A DNA stretch of 22,480 nt from CAYMTN01 sp964393335 (GCA_964393335.1 CAYMTN010000069.1:1-22480), one strand, 5' to 3'; positions 1-8,836 are shown, counted from the stretch's first letter. The notes: generated by a model from the sequence alone, not told the origin. Numbers and translations are program-made.

Positions 1-59
1 CGCTGCAAGAGCCGCACCAGCTTCACGCGGTCGTTGTGCGGGCTGCTAATGCTGGACAT
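1..59 (-). CDS. Start of a probable TrmH/SpoU-family RNA methyltransferase (cut by window edge)
   Basis: Only the first 19 codons are inside the window; they read MSSISSPHNDRVKLVRLLQ. The pattern 'S-N-x-R-V-K-x-V-x-x-L' at the extreme N-terminus is typical of SpoU/TrmH-family 2'-O-methyltransferases, whose first residues form the substrate-binding domain. Such genes often lie just downstream of rplT, as here. The ATG at 59-57 lies inside the end of the preceding gene, which stops at 46, giving a 14-base overlap in another frame and suggesting translational coupling. No clear Shine-Dalgarno sequence is seen. The family assignment is an inference from a very short stretch and the gene order; SAM-binding knot motifs would lie outside the window. 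Confidence 0.45.
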   Translation of the reverse strand, partial: MSSISSPHNDRVKLVRLLQ

Positions 60-747
60 CACGCGGGTCGGGCAGTTTTCGCCTGCCAGGCGGCGTAACA
101 TCCGGGACCGGGCCGGAGTCGAAATCGGAATCGGGATAGTCGCGGTGGGCGGGGGATGGCGGCCTGACGTGGGCAGGCGGGGGCGGCGGGGGCAGCTCGC
201 TGGACGTGATCCCGGCTACGGTTTGCAGCCGCGCGTTCAGGCGGCTGACCAGGTGCGGCAGGCCGGATTCTTCGTAACAATCGCGCCGGGCCATCACCAA
301 CTCGACCGGTCCGGCGCTGTCGGTATCCATGATCAGCGTGCAGCCAGCGCGCCAGCCGGTGGTCTGGCGTGCCAGACGAAAATCGAGCACGTCTTCCACC
401 GGGAACCAGCGCCATGCCGGCCCGTCGATCAGCCGGATGCCGACCGCGTTATCGACGTAATCAAACGAGATGCGCAGCCCCATCGCGCGCTGCGCGGCGC
501 GGTACGTCCCCGCATACAGCGCCAACGCGCCCACCACAGTCCCCGCGATCACGGCCCCGTCGAAACTGCGCCCGCCGGTACCGGTCAGCCCGGCGACGGC
601 CAGCGCCAGCGCCGCACCCACGCCAACCGCCAGCCCACCGGTCAGGCTCCACGCCCACACCCTCGGCGCGAAACGGCTGCCGGGCCGGCGGTAAATGAAG
701 GTCGTGCGTTCGGTCCCTTCGACGTAGTTGATCCGTGCGCGTGTCAT
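46..747 (-). CDS. Hypothetical two-TM membrane protein with proline-rich tail
   Basis: A 233-residue protein that I do not recognise. Residues about 30-56 and 62-88 are two hydrophobic segments rich in Ala, Gly and Val, forming a membrane hairpin. A soluble region of about 90 residues follows (with WRWFPVEDVLDFRLAR), as in small bacterial PH-like membrane proteins. The C-terminal 50 residues are disordered, with a run of seven prolines and many Asp/Pro. The ATG at 747 has only a weak GGGA upstream. A possible -10 (TATAAC, 779-774) lies just after the rplT terminator but has no good -35. The gene sits between rplT and the putative TrmH gene on the same strand. Function unknown. Confidence 0.7.
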   Translation of the reverse strand: MTRARINYVEGTERTTFIYRRPGSRFAPRVWAWSLTGGLAVGVGAALALAVAGLTGTGGRSFDGAVIAGTVVGALALYAGTYRAAQRAMGLRISFDYVDNAVGIRLIDGPAWRWFPVEDVLDFRLARQTTGWRAGCTLIMDTDSAGPVELVMARRDCYEESGLPHLVSRLNARLQTVAGITSSELPPPPPPAHVRPPSPAHRDYPDSDFDSGPVPDVTPPGRRKLPDPRDVQH

Positions 748-802
748 GCTCGTGTCCCGTTATCCCTGCTCCAGTTATACCGCAAAGCCGCCCAAAAACA
801 CG

Positions 803-840
803 AAAAACCGGCGTCTCGGCTCGCGGGAGCCGCCGGTTTT
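803..840 (-). terminator. Rho-independent terminator of the infC-rpmI-rplT operon
   Basis: On the minus strand, AAAACCGGCG (840-831) pairs with CGCCGGTTTT (813-804), enclosing a second small GGCTC/GAGCC hairpin. A T-run follows. It lies 26 bases after the rplT stop. The plus strand also ends in TTTT, so it could work in both directions. Confidence 0.85.
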
Positions 841-865
841 GTCGCGTTTGAAGTGAGATAACGCC

Positions 866-1216
866 CTAGGCTTGTTTCGCCAGGGCCACCAGGGAAGCAA
901 ACGTACCACTGTCGCGCACGGCGATGTCGGCCAGAATCTTACGATCCAGCTCGATATTCACCTGCTTGAGGCCGTGCATAAAGCGGCTGTACGACAGCCC
1001 GTTGAGATGGGCCGCCGCGTTGATGCGCGTAATCCACAGGCGGCGCAGGTCGCGGCGTCGCTGCCGGCGATCCCGGTAGGCATACCACTGGCTTTTCATC
1101 ATGGCTTCGTTGGCGCGGCGGAACAACCGGTGCTTGGTGCCCCACTGGCCCTTGGTCATCTTCAGGATTTTTTTATGGCGGCGGCGCGTTACGGTCCCGC
1201 CCTTAACACGACTCAT
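866..1216 (-). CDS. rplT: 50S ribosomal protein L20
   Basis: A 116-residue, very basic protein of the normal L20 length. It begins MSRVKGGTVTRRRHKKILK and has the family's RNA-binding N-terminus, then W-G-T-K-H-R-L-F-R-R-A-N-E and a C-terminal FMHGLKQVNIELDRKILADIA. L20 binds 23S rRNA early in large-subunit assembly and, in several bacteria, represses its own operon. The ATG at 1216 is preceded by a strong Shine-Dalgarno AAGGAG seven bases upstream. It is the third gene of infC-rpmI-rplT, 39 bases after rpmI, and is followed by a terminator. Confidence 0.98.
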   Translation of the reverse strand: MSRVKGGTVTRRRHKKILKMTKGQWGTKHRLFRRANEAMMKSQWYAYRDRRQRRRDLRRLWITRINAAAHLNGLSYSRFMHGLKQVNIELDRKILADIAVRDSGTFASLVALAKQA

Positions 1217-1255
1217 GCAATCACTCCTTGTTCATCGATCAGCCAGCCAACAGGG

Positions 1256-1504
1256 CTAGGCCGGGGGATTCTGCTTGTATCTGCCCAGGTACGGGGCCAA
1301 CCGGCGAACGCGCTTGGCTTCCTGGCCGGTCGAAACTTCCAGCATTTCGCTGAACTGCTGCTTGACGCGCTTGGACCGGCGGCGGCGCAGGTGGCTTTTG
1401 CCGCCCTTAGTGCGCATCACCTTACCGGAACCGGTGACTTTAAAGCGCTTGGCAGCCGCCTTGTAGGTCTTCAGCTTGTATTTCTTCTGCTTCTTCTTAG
1501 CCAC
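1256..1504 (-). CDS. rpmI: 50S ribosomal protein L35
   Basis: An 82-residue Lys/Arg-rich protein with the L35 pattern: KKYKLKTYKAAAKRFKVTGSGKV, then K-S-H-L-R-R-R-R-S-K-R. It has about 15 more residues at the C-terminus than a typical 65-residue L35. The start is a GTG at 1504, with a GGGAG Shine-Dalgarno six bases upstream. It lies between infC and rplT in the classical order. The 82-base gap after infC contains a strong hairpin (1529-1549) that may regulate rpmI and rplT translation. Confidence 0.97.
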   Translation of the reverse strand: MAKKKQKKYKLKTYKAAAKRFKVTGSGKVMRTKGGKSHLRRRRSKRVKQQFSEMLEVSTGQEAKRVRRLAPYLGRYKQNPPA

Positions 1505-1528
1505 AGGGAACTCCCTATAAACATGCTA

Positions 1529-1549
1529 GCACCGCACGGCGTGCGGCGC
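1529..1549 (-). promoter_or_regulatory. Stable hairpin between infC and rpmI, candidate L20/L35 translational control element
   Basis: On the mRNA strand nine bases (GCGCCGCAC) pair with GTGCGGTGC across a 3-base loop, with one G-U pair. It sits about 25 bases before the rpmI start and about 38 bases after the infC stop. No T-run follows, so it is not an intrinsic terminator. L20 autoregulation through structures near rpmI is known in other bacteria; that this hairpin does so is inference. Confidence 0.45.
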
Positions 1550-1586
1550 AGAAACCCTTCCAGAAACCAGCCCGGAGTACGGTCGG

Positions 1587-2111
1587 TTATTTGTTCTTGT
1601 CCGACGCCGGGGCCAGCACCATTAACATTGTGCGGCCTTCCATATTGGGGGCCTGCTCGACAACGGAAATATCGTTCAATTCATCCGCGATGTTTTGCAG
1701 CATAACCCGCGCGATCTCCGGGTAGGTAATCTCACGCCCCCGGAAGCGGATTCGCACCTTGACTTTCATGCCATCTTCCAGCCAGCGTCGCGCATCGCGC
1801 ACCTTAAATGACCGGTGATGGTCGTCTGTTTTGGGCCGCAACCGGATCTCTTTGACTTCAACTTGCTTCTGCTGTTTGCGCGCTTCGCGCTCTTTTTTGG
1901 CCCGTTCGTACAAAAACTTGCCAAAATCCATTATTTTACAGACTGGCGGATCGGCGTTTGGCGCGACTTCCACCAAATCAAGCTCCCGGTCCGCAGCAAG
2001 TTGCAGCGCTTGTCTCAACGGCACGACACCTATGTTTTCGTTTGTGTCGGTTATCAAACGAACTTCTCGTGCGCGTATCCGTTCGTTGACCCGGTAATCT
2101 CCAGTGCTTAT
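1587..2111 (-). CDS. infC: Translation initiation factor IF-3, probable AUA start
   Basis: A 174-residue IF-3 when started at the ATA codon 2111-2109: ISTGDYRVNERIRAREVRLI. The N-domain follows (IGVVPLRQALQLAADRELDLVEVAPNADPPVCKIMDFGKF), then a Lys/Glu-rich linker and a C-domain with DHHRSFKVRDARRWLEDGMKVKV and RFRGREI. IF-3 binds 30S subunits and rejects non-canonical start codons. There is no ATG, GTG or TTG between the promoter and the conserved N-terminus, and the purine-rich AGGAAAGGA ends seven bases before the ATA. A longer frame opening at TTG 2186 is ruled out because that TTG is the -35 box. A rare AUN start fits known IF-3 autoregulation (AUU in E. coli). CTG 2135 is a less likely alternative. 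Confidence 0.93.
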   Translation of the reverse strand: MSTGDYRVNERIRAREVRLITDTNENIGVVPLRQALQLAADRELDLVEVAPNADPPVCKIMDFGKFLYERAKKEREARKQQKQVEVKEIRLRPKTDDHHRSFKVRDARRWLEDGMKVKVRIRFRGREITYPEIARVMLQNIADELNDISVVEQAPNMEGRTMLMVLAPASDKNK

Positions 2112-2157
2112 GGCCCTATCCTTTCCTGCTTGCAGACAGCCTTTGGTGTGGGTATGC

Positions 2158-2186
2158 AGTGTAGCATACGGGTCAGGTTTCGTCAA
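2158..2186 (-). promoter_or_regulatory. Sigma70-type promoter of the infC operon
   Basis: TTGACG (2186-2181), a 17-base spacer, then TACACT (2163-2158), with an extended -10 TG at 2166-2165. Predicted transcription start is near 2151, giving an infC leader of about 40 bases. Confidence 0.85.
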
Positions 2187-2239
2187 CCGTCATCACGCGC
2201 CGCACACGGCACGGCACACGCGAAGCGCAGGCGGAAACC

Positions 2240-5200
2240 TTAGCCGTGCAGCGGCGGGGTGACGATGGGCAGGTACGCGGTGAAGGTGCTGCCCTCGCCG
2301 GGCATACTGCGCAGTTCGATGCGCCCCCCATGCAGATCGATGATTTCTTTGGTGATGGACAGCCCCAGGCCGGTGCCGGACGCCATGCGCGCGGCTTCTT
2401 CAGCGCGGAAGAACCGGTCGAAGATATACACCTGTTCGTCGACCGGAATGCCGATGCCGGTATCCGACACGGCGATGCGCAGCATGTCACCCACCTGATC
2501 CAGGTGCAGCGCGATTGTGCCGCCTTCGGGTGTGTATTTCACCGCGTTACTCAGCAGGTTGCGCAGCACGCGCGTGATCTGGTTGGGGTCGGCCATGACA
2601 TACCGCGATCCGGTGATCCCTGATGCATCCAGCGTGAGGCCCTTTTCGCGGATCACCAGTTGCATAGCGGCGATGACTTCGCGGTACTGCGCTACGATGT
2701 CAAACCACTGTTTTTGCGGCATGGACCGTTTCGCGTCAAAGCGTGACAGTTCCAGGATGTCTTCGATCAACTCGCGCAAGACGTAGGCCTGCTGTTGGAC
2801 CTCGGCAACCATCGTGCGGCGTTCGGCGTCCTCAAAGCGACCGTAGTATTTCAGCAGCGTGCTGACTTGCAGCAAAATAGCCGACAGCGGCGTGCGCAGC
2901 TCGTGGGATACGGTCGAAACGAAGCGCCCCTTCAAATCGTCCAGTTCGCGGAAATACGTTACATCGTGCAGCGCGATGACCGTGCCCTGCATCTCGCCGC
3001 CCGCGTCGCGTACCTCGGCGCTGTGCGCCTGTACCGACCGGCGCGGGATGCGCTGGTAGATCGTGCACTGCCGCAGCTCGGCGTCAGCCAGCCCGTTCGG
3101 CTGTAACCAGCACGGCCACGTCAGGTCGCCGGTTCGAGCGACCGGGCAGCCCTGGACCTTGCACTGCGTCGCGAAGTTCTGGCCGCCTTCGGACTGCAAA
3201 ACTATCGTCGGCAGCGCGAACTCGACCGGGCCAGCGGCAGATTCCGCGTCATCCGGCGATCCCGGCTGATCCCGGCCTGGCCGGGATCGCAGCCAGTCCC
3301 ACACCAGGGCGGCAGCCCGGGCCGGGCCGCCCTGGCTCGCGGGATAAAACGACAGCATGGCTTCCGCCGCCGGATTGATCAGGATCAGGTTGGCGTCCTG
3401 GTCAAAAACGAGCAGGCTGTCGGCGATGCTCTGCAAAATCGTGCGGATGCGTGCCTCGCCGTGTACGGCTTCGTCGTAGAGCCGCGCGTTTGCCAGCGCC
3501 ACCCCGATCTGCCGCCCAATGGCGTCCAGCATACGCGTTTCTTCGCTGCGCCAGGGGCGAGGCTGGTTGTGGACCAGCGTGATCACACCCTGGACCTGTT
3601 CCTGCCGCCAGATCGGGACGCTGAGCACGGCGGAGATGCCGGTCTGCTGCGTGAGGTCGGGCATGCTGCCTTGCGGGAAATCGGGCATATTTTCGATCAG
3701 GCCCAGGTCAGAGCCGCCGGGGATAATGCCGGTCACCAGGTTCAATGTGTCGGCGGGTACGCCGTGATGCGCGACCATCGCCAGCGACGCGCCGTCGTCG
3801 GAAAGCAGGTAAATCGCGCCGCCTAACACGCCCAGTTGTTTGACGGTCGTCTCTAACACGCCGCTCAACATTTCGATTACGTCGAGCGAGCCGCTTAACG
3901 TCTCGGCGACGGCGTTCCGCACGCTCAGGTCGATGGTGCGCTCGGTGACGCGCTGCTCCAGTTCATCCGTGTAGCGGCGAACCTCGTCGTACAACTGCCG
4001 GTTTTCAATGGCAGCCGCAGCACGTTCGGCAAACGCGGCCAGCGTGCGGCGGTCTTGCGCCGAAAACGCGTTGGCATCGGTGCTTTGTAAGTCTAGCACG
4101 CCGAACACACCTTTGGCGGTGCGCAGCGGCACCACCAGCTCGGACCGGGTGCGCGGGTCGTCTTCGAGGTAGCGCGGGTCGGTCCTGACATCGGCAGCGT
4201 ACACGATCTGCCCGGTACGAATCGCGGTCGGGATCAGGCTGGAGCCGTCGACGTGCAGCGCAGGCGGCTGTTGCAGTTGGTATTCCCCGGCGCGGGCCAG
4301 CAGTTCGATCTGGCCCGTTTCCGGTTCGACCAGCAGCAGCCCGCAGTCCACCGTGTTAAAGGTCTTGACCACCGTCTCGACGATCTGCCGGGTGATATCA
4401 CTCAGGCCAGCGGTCGGCGGCAGGGACGTGAACAGGAACGACGTCCCGCGATACAGCACGGCCAGTTCTTCGGCGTAACGGCTCAGTTCGTCGTACAGAC
4501 GCGCGTTGTTGATGGCGATAGCCGCCTGGACGGCGAACCCTTCCAGCGGGGCGACCTGATCCGGCCTGAACGAGCCGGGCTGCGCGCTGTCCAGGTTGAT
4601 AACGCCGATCATGGTATTGTCAACGAAAATCGGGCAGGCGATGTACGAGCGAATCCATTCTTGCTGGGGCGCGGTGACCCACTTTTCGTCCAGGCGCGTG
4701 TCAGAAACCAGGTATGCCTGCCCGGTTTCACGCACTATGCGCATGATGGGGCGTGCCGTGAGTGGAAAACGCAGGTCGCGCAGCCATTCGCTGACCGCAT
4801 CGTCGTACCCGCGCGCCCCGGCGACATAGACGATATCGGTTTCGCGCTCGATCAGCATGATATTCGCGGCGTCATGTGGCACGACGCGCTGGATCGACGT
4901 CAAAATGTGTTCCAGCACGGTGTCCGGTTCCAGCGTACTGTTGAGGATGGTGGCGGTTTCGCGCAGCGCATCCGACAGCGCGCGTTGATCGCGCTCGGCA
5001 GCGAACAACTGTGCGTTTTGGATGGCGATGGCTGCCTGGCTGACAAACAGGTCCAATATCTGGACGTCGTGTTGTGAAAAGGTACGCTTGGCCGTATCCG
5101 CCACCGCCGCAAAGACACCGAGCAGGTCTTCCTTCCAGCGGATCGGCACGGCGATGACTTCGGTCCACTCGAAATCGCGGTACACGTCCGGGCGGCCTTC

Positions 5201-8200
5201 CCACCCCTGGTAGTTATGCTCGATCAAGGTGGTGTTGCGCTCCCACGCCTGCCCGGAAAGCCCCTGGCCGCGCTGCAGAATCGTGCCCAGCGGGGCCACA
5301 TTCGGCCCGACCGCTACCGCCCATTCCAGCGCGTCGAGGTCAGACCGGTAGAGGTAAATGCCGCCCGTTTCGGCGTTGAGCAGGCGCAGGGCATTTTCGG
5401 TCAGGGTTTGCAGCAGCGCGTCGAGATCAAGCTGGGAGGTGATATCGCGCGTGATGTGGTGCAGCGTTTCGAGTTCTGTGGCGTGGCGCTGGCTGGCGGC
5501 GTATAACTGGGCGTTGCGAATGGCGAGCGCCACCTGATCGGCAAACGCCTGCAACCGCACGGCATCGGCAGCCGTGAAGGCATTGAGCGCATCGCTATCC
5601 AGGTTCACCAGCCCGATCATGCGGTCCTCAACACGGATCGGGGCGCTGAGGTGCGATCGAATCCAGGCCAACGACGGCCCGGCTTCCCAGATCGGGTCGG
5701 CCTGCGTATCCGGGACGATGTACACCTGGCCGGTTTCGATGACATGCCGGACAACCCGGCTGCGATCCAGGGGAAAATACAGCGCGGGCGGCCTGTCACC
5801 TGACCAGCGTGCCAGGTAGGCCGGGCTGGCGACGACGCGCACGACGTCCGCCTCGATGAGCATGATATTCGTCGCGTCGTGTGACACCACGCGCCCGATG
5901 TGCGCCAGGATGTGCTCCAACACCTCGGCGATATCCAGCGTGCTGTTGATCACGGCGGCGGTATCACGCAGCGCCTCGGCCAGGGTGCGCTGATCGCGCT
6001 CGGCGGTGAACAACTGCGCGTTTTGGATGGCGATGGCCGCCTGGCTGGCGAACAACTCCAGCAGGCGCACGTCCTGGTCGGTAAACGCGCGGTCGGCCCG
6101 GTCGGAGCGCGCATTGATCACGCCCAACAGGTGATCTCGCCAGCGAATCGGCACGCCCATGACGGTGGTATGTGGTTCGGCATACGTATCAAAGTCGGGA
6201 AAACGCCCCGCCCATTCCGCGTAATTGGGGATGACCAGCGGCGCATTGAGCTTCCACACCTTGCCCGAAAGCCCTTCGCCGCGCCGCAGGGTCGCACCCA
6301 CCGGGATCGCCTGTTTTCCGGCGTACACCACCCATTCGAGCACGTCCCGGTCGGCCCGGTAGAGATAAATGCCGCCCACTTCGACGCCCAACAGCTCGAT
6401 CGCGCGTTCGATCAGGGTTTGCAGCAGCGCGTCAAGGTCCAACTCGGCGCTGATATCCAGTGTGGCCTGGCGCAGCGCTTCCAGCTCGGCCACCTGGCGC
6501 TGGATCGTGTCGTACAACCGGGCGTTACGTATGGCGACCGCCGCCTGCGCGGCAAATGCCCGCAGCCGGTTGGCATGCGTTTCGCTGAAAAATCCCGGCG
6601 TGGTGCTTTCGACATGAATGAACCCGATGACGCGCTCATCCCAACTGATCGGCGCCCCGACATACGACTGCATCACGCCCTGGTCGTCGAAACGCTGCCA
6701 GGGCGAATTGGCTGCGTCCAGGGATGGCACGACGACCGGCTGGCCCGTTTCGACCATCTGGCGCAGGTTGGCAAGCTCGGTCACGTTGAGGCGCTGTGCC
6801 TCGATCATGTCGCGCAGGCCGTAGCGGTCGTAGCCCTGGCTGCGCACCACGCGCGAGATGCCGTTTTCAATCAGGGCAATGCCGGACGCATCGTGCGGCA
6901 CCACGCGCCCGATGTTGATCAGAATGCGGTCCAGAACCTCGTCGGGGTCCAGCGTGCTGTTGATCGCGGTGGCAATATCGCTCAGGGCCTCGGCCAGCGC
7001 CCGCTGCTCGCGTTCGGCCTGCTGCATTTGTTTGCGCTCGGTGACATCACGATTGACCGCGAGCACCGCCGGTTCGCCCTGATAGCGGATCACCGTGGTG
7101 TTGGCCTCGATCTCGATGCGCTGCCCGTCGCGGGTGACGTGCGCCCCGGCCACGTAACCCAGTTTGCCATCGGCAAGTTGAATCGCGATGCGGTCTTTAA
7201 ACCCGGCGGCGAATTCGGGCGTGTCGATGTCGGTGGTTTTCATCTGGAGCAGCTCATCCCGGCTGTACCCCAGGCGGCGCGTCATAGCTTCGTTGGCGTC
7301 CAGGATGCGGCCCGACGTGTCGTGGACCCAGATCGCGTCGTCGATGCCCTCGAACAACTCGCGGTACTGGATGTCGCGTTCGCGCAGGGCTTCTTCGGCG
7401 CGAGTCCGCTCGGTGATATCCACCACCGACACGAGCACGCGCGACCAGGTATCCTCGTGGCCGGGCGCAATCGACACGCTGACCATGATATTACGTCGCT
7501 CGCCATCCGGCCTGGTGTGCGTATCCGTGCCTTGATAGCGCGTTTCGCCCTGGCAGAACGCGATCAACTCCTGCCGGAACAGCCTGAACGGACTGGTGAC
7601 AAAAACGGTTTCCAACCCGCCGCCGAGCGCGTCTTTGTCCGGCAGGCCCAGCAGATCGAGCGTGACCTGGTTCACGTTCATGACCCGGACCAGTCTCACG
7701 TATTCCGGCAGGACATCGGGGTGGGCATCGAAATACGCCGCCAGATCGGCGGCCTCCGTGCTGGACAGCGCGTCCAGGCGCGTTTTGACGGCGGAAAAAT
7801 CCTCTTCCCAGATCGACAGCGGGGAATCTTCAAACAGGCTGCGATAGCGGGCTTCACTCTCGCGCAGCGCGAGTTGGGTGCGCTTGCGCTGCGTGATATT
7901 CCGCACGATGGTCATGACTTCGTCGTGGTTGGCGGCGATAGTCCGCGCCTCGAAATAGAGCGGCTGGCCGTCCGCGCCGGGAAGCTCGAATTCGAACGTT
8001 TGCAGTTGGCCGCTTTCCAGCGCCTGAATGATGCTGCGCCGCAGGCATTCGGACGGCTCCGGCGGCAGCACGTCAACCAGTTTGCGACCGGGCAGCTCGC
8101 CGGATGCTGCCAGGGGAGTATCACGATCCCCGGCTTCGTAATCCAACACCGTGCTGTCACGGCTCAACCGGAAGATCAGGTCGGGGAAGACGGACAGCAC

Positions 8201-8836
8201 CGTGCGAGTTTGGGCTTTGCTGCGGGCCAGGTCGGTCAGGCGGTCCTGGTTGAGCGACTGCAAGTGACGCGTCAGGACCCAGATGACGACCGACACGATC
8301 AGCACAAACGAAATCCAGTTGGCGTCGAGCGTGGCGTTTTCGACCAGCGCCGCAAACGCCAACATCCCGATCAGTTGCAGCACGATCACGATCCCGGTTG
8401 CACGGATCGACAGCAGCACGCTGCTGATCAGAATCGGCAGGACCAGATATACCAGCCAGTAGACTTCTTCGGGGTCGTCAGAGTCAGGGACAGCAGCCCA
8501 GAACGTCAGCAGCGAGGCCATGGCGACGGTCAGCCGGGCACCGGTCAAAAAATAGCGCGTCCGGCTGAGCGCAAACAGGAAGATAAGCACGACCGTGCTG
8601 ACGGCGGCCACGTAAAAATCGGGGTCATCGAGCGATTTACGCGGGGCCGCTACCAACTCCAGAACCAGGCCCGGCCCCGCGACGATCAGCAGCATAAAAA
8701 TCAGCAGCACAGCCAGCAGTTGTGCGCGGCGGCGATCATCGGGATTCTGCACCGCCTGGGATGGTTCCGTCAGCCACCGCTCGACCTTCAACCATCGCTG
8801 CGCCAATGCACCACGCCGGGTCAGATTACGAGTCAC
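2240..8836 (-). CDS. Giant membrane sensor histidine kinase with 4 PAS-like and 7 GAF domains
   Basis: About 2,198 residues from the GTG at 8836, which has GAGGAG seven bases upstream; an earlier TTG (8962) overlaps a promoter. Six membrane segments occupy residues about 35-200. Three PAS-like domains follow (about 212-312, 325-478, 489-599), then seven GAF domains (about 630-775, 797-942, 964-1110, 1134-1277, 1300-1445, 1479-1614, 1647-1785) joined by helical 'RLYDE/QLFAAERDQR' linkers. A last PAS-like domain (about 1800-1960) contains a cysteine cluster. The kinase core has the H-box SHELRTPLSAI (His near 1976), N-box NLLSNAVKYTPEGG, G1 DTGIGIP and G2 GTGLGLSI, so it should be active. There is no receiver domain and no response regulator nearby, so the partner is unknown. 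GAF and PAS domains bind small molecules; the ligands cannot be told from sequence. It ends 53 bases before the infC promoter with no visible terminator. Confidence 0.95.
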   Translation of the reverse strand: MTRNLTRRGALAQRWLKVERWLTEPSQAVQNPDDRRRAQLLAVLLIFMLLIVAGPGLVLELVAAPRKSLDDPDFYVAAVSTVVLIFLFALSRTRYFLTGARLTVAMASLLTFWAAVPDSDDPEEVYWLVYLVLPILISSVLLSIRATGIVIVLQLIGMLAFAALVENATLDANWISFVLIVSVVIWVLTRHLQSLNQDRLTDLARSKAQTRTVLSVFPDLIFRLSRDSTVLDYEAGDRDTPLAASGELPGRKLVDVLPPEPSECLRRSIIQALESGQLQTFEFELPGADGQPLYFEARTIAANHDEVMTIVRNITQRKRTQLALRESEARYRSLFEDSPLSIWEEDFSAVKTRLDALSSTEAADLAAYFDAHPDVLPEYVRLVRVMNVNQVTLDLLGLPDKDALGGGLETVFVTSPFRLFRQELIAFCQGETRYQGTDTHTRPDGERRNIMVSVSIAPGHEDTWSRVLVSVVDITERTRAEEALRERDIQYRELFEGIDDAIWVHDTSGRILDANEAMTRRLGYSRDELLQMKTTDIDTPEFAAGFKDRIAIQLADGKLGYVAGAHVTRDGQRIEIEANTTVIRYQGEPAVLAVNRDVTERKQMQQAEREQRALAEALSDIATAINSTLDPDEVLDRILINIGRVVPHDASGIALIENGISRVVRSQGYDRYGLRDMIEAQRLNVTELANLRQMVETGQPVVVPSLDAANSPWQRFDDQGVMQSYVGAPISWDERVIGFIHVESTTPGFFSETHANRLRAFAAQAAVAIRNARLYDTIQRQVAELEALRQATLDISAELDLDALLQTLIERAIELLGVEVGGIYLYRADRDVLEWVVYAGKQAIPVGATLRRGEGLSGKVWKLNAPLVIPNYAEWAGRFPDFDTYAEPHTTVMGVPIRWRDHLLGVINARSDRADRAFTDQDVRLLELFASQAAIAIQNAQLFTAERDQRTLAEALRDTAAVINSTLDIAEVLEHILAHIGRVVSHDATNIMLIEADVVRVVASPAYLARWSGDRPPALYFPLDRSRVVRHVIETGQVYIVPDTQADPIWEAGPSLAWIRSHLSAPIRVEDRMIGLVNLDSDALNAFTAADAVRLQAFADQVALAIRNAQLYAASQRHATELETLHHITRDITSQLDLDALLQTLTENALRLLNAETGGIYLYRSDLDALEWAVAVGPNVAPLGTILQRGQGLSGQAWERNTTLIEHNYQGWEGRPDVYRDFEWTEVIAVPIRWKEDLLGVFAAVADTAKRTFSQHDVQILDLFVSQAAIAIQNAQLFAAERDQRALSDALRETATILNSTLEPDTVLEHILTSIQRVVPHDAANIMLIERETDIVYVAGARGYDDAVSEWLRDLRFPLTARPIMRIVRETGQAYLVSDTRLDEKWVTAPQQEWIRSYIACPIFVDNTMIGVINLDSAQPGSFRPDQVAPLEGFAVQAAIAINNARLYDELSRYAEELAVLYRGTSFLFTSLPPTAGLSDITRQIVETVVKTFNTVDCGLLLVEPETGQIELLARAGEYQLQQPPALHVDGSSLIPTAIRTGQIVYAADVRTDPRYLEDDPRTRSELVVPLRTAKGVFGVLDLQSTDANAFSAQDRRTLAAFAERAAAAIENRQLYDEVRRYTDELEQRVTERTIDLSVRNAVAETLSGSLDVIEMLSGVLETTVKQLGVLGGAIYLLSDDGASLAMVAHHGVPADTLNLVTGIIPGGSDLGLIENMPDFPQGSMPDLTQQTGISAVLSVPIWRQEQVQGVITLVHNQPRPWRSEETRMLDAIGRQIGVALANARLYDEAVHGEARIRTILQSIADSLLVFDQDANLILINPAAEAMLSFYPASQGGPARAAALVWDWLRSRPGRDQPGSPDDAESAAGPVEFALPTIVLQSEGGQNFATQCKVQGCPVARTGDLTWPCWLQPNGLADAELRQCTIYQRIPRRSVQAHSAEVRDAGGEMQGTVIALHDVTYFRELDDLKGRFVSTVSHELRTPLSAILLQVSTLLKYYGRFEDAERRTMVAEVQQQAYVLRELIEDILELSRFDAKRSMPQKQWFDIVAQYREVIAAMQLVIREKGLTLDASGITGSRYVMADPNQITRVLRNLLSNAVKYTPEGGTIALHLDQVGDMLRIAVSDTGIGIPVDEQVYIFDRFFRAEEAARMASGTGLGLSITKEIIDLHGGRIELRSMPGEGSTFTAYLPIVTPPLHG
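4500..6955 (-). repeat. Internal tandem duplication of GAF-pair coding units
   Basis: GAF1, 3 and 5 share a 'VVPHDAxxIxLI' type and GAF2 and 4 a 'GGIYLYRxDxDxLEW' type, so the order is A-B-A-B-A. At DNA level the same landmarks recur in frame. 'agcgtgctgttg' begins at 6951 and 5937, and 'agcgtactgttg' at 4932, spacings of 1014 and 1005 bases. 'ttttggatggcgatgg' recurs at 6021 and 5016. Identity is highest around the linkers. Confidence 0.85.

Noticed and set aside
2190..2239. Terminator between the sensor kinase and infC
   Set aside because: The CGTGTGC...CGTGTGC motif is a direct repeat, not an inverted one, and has no T-run.
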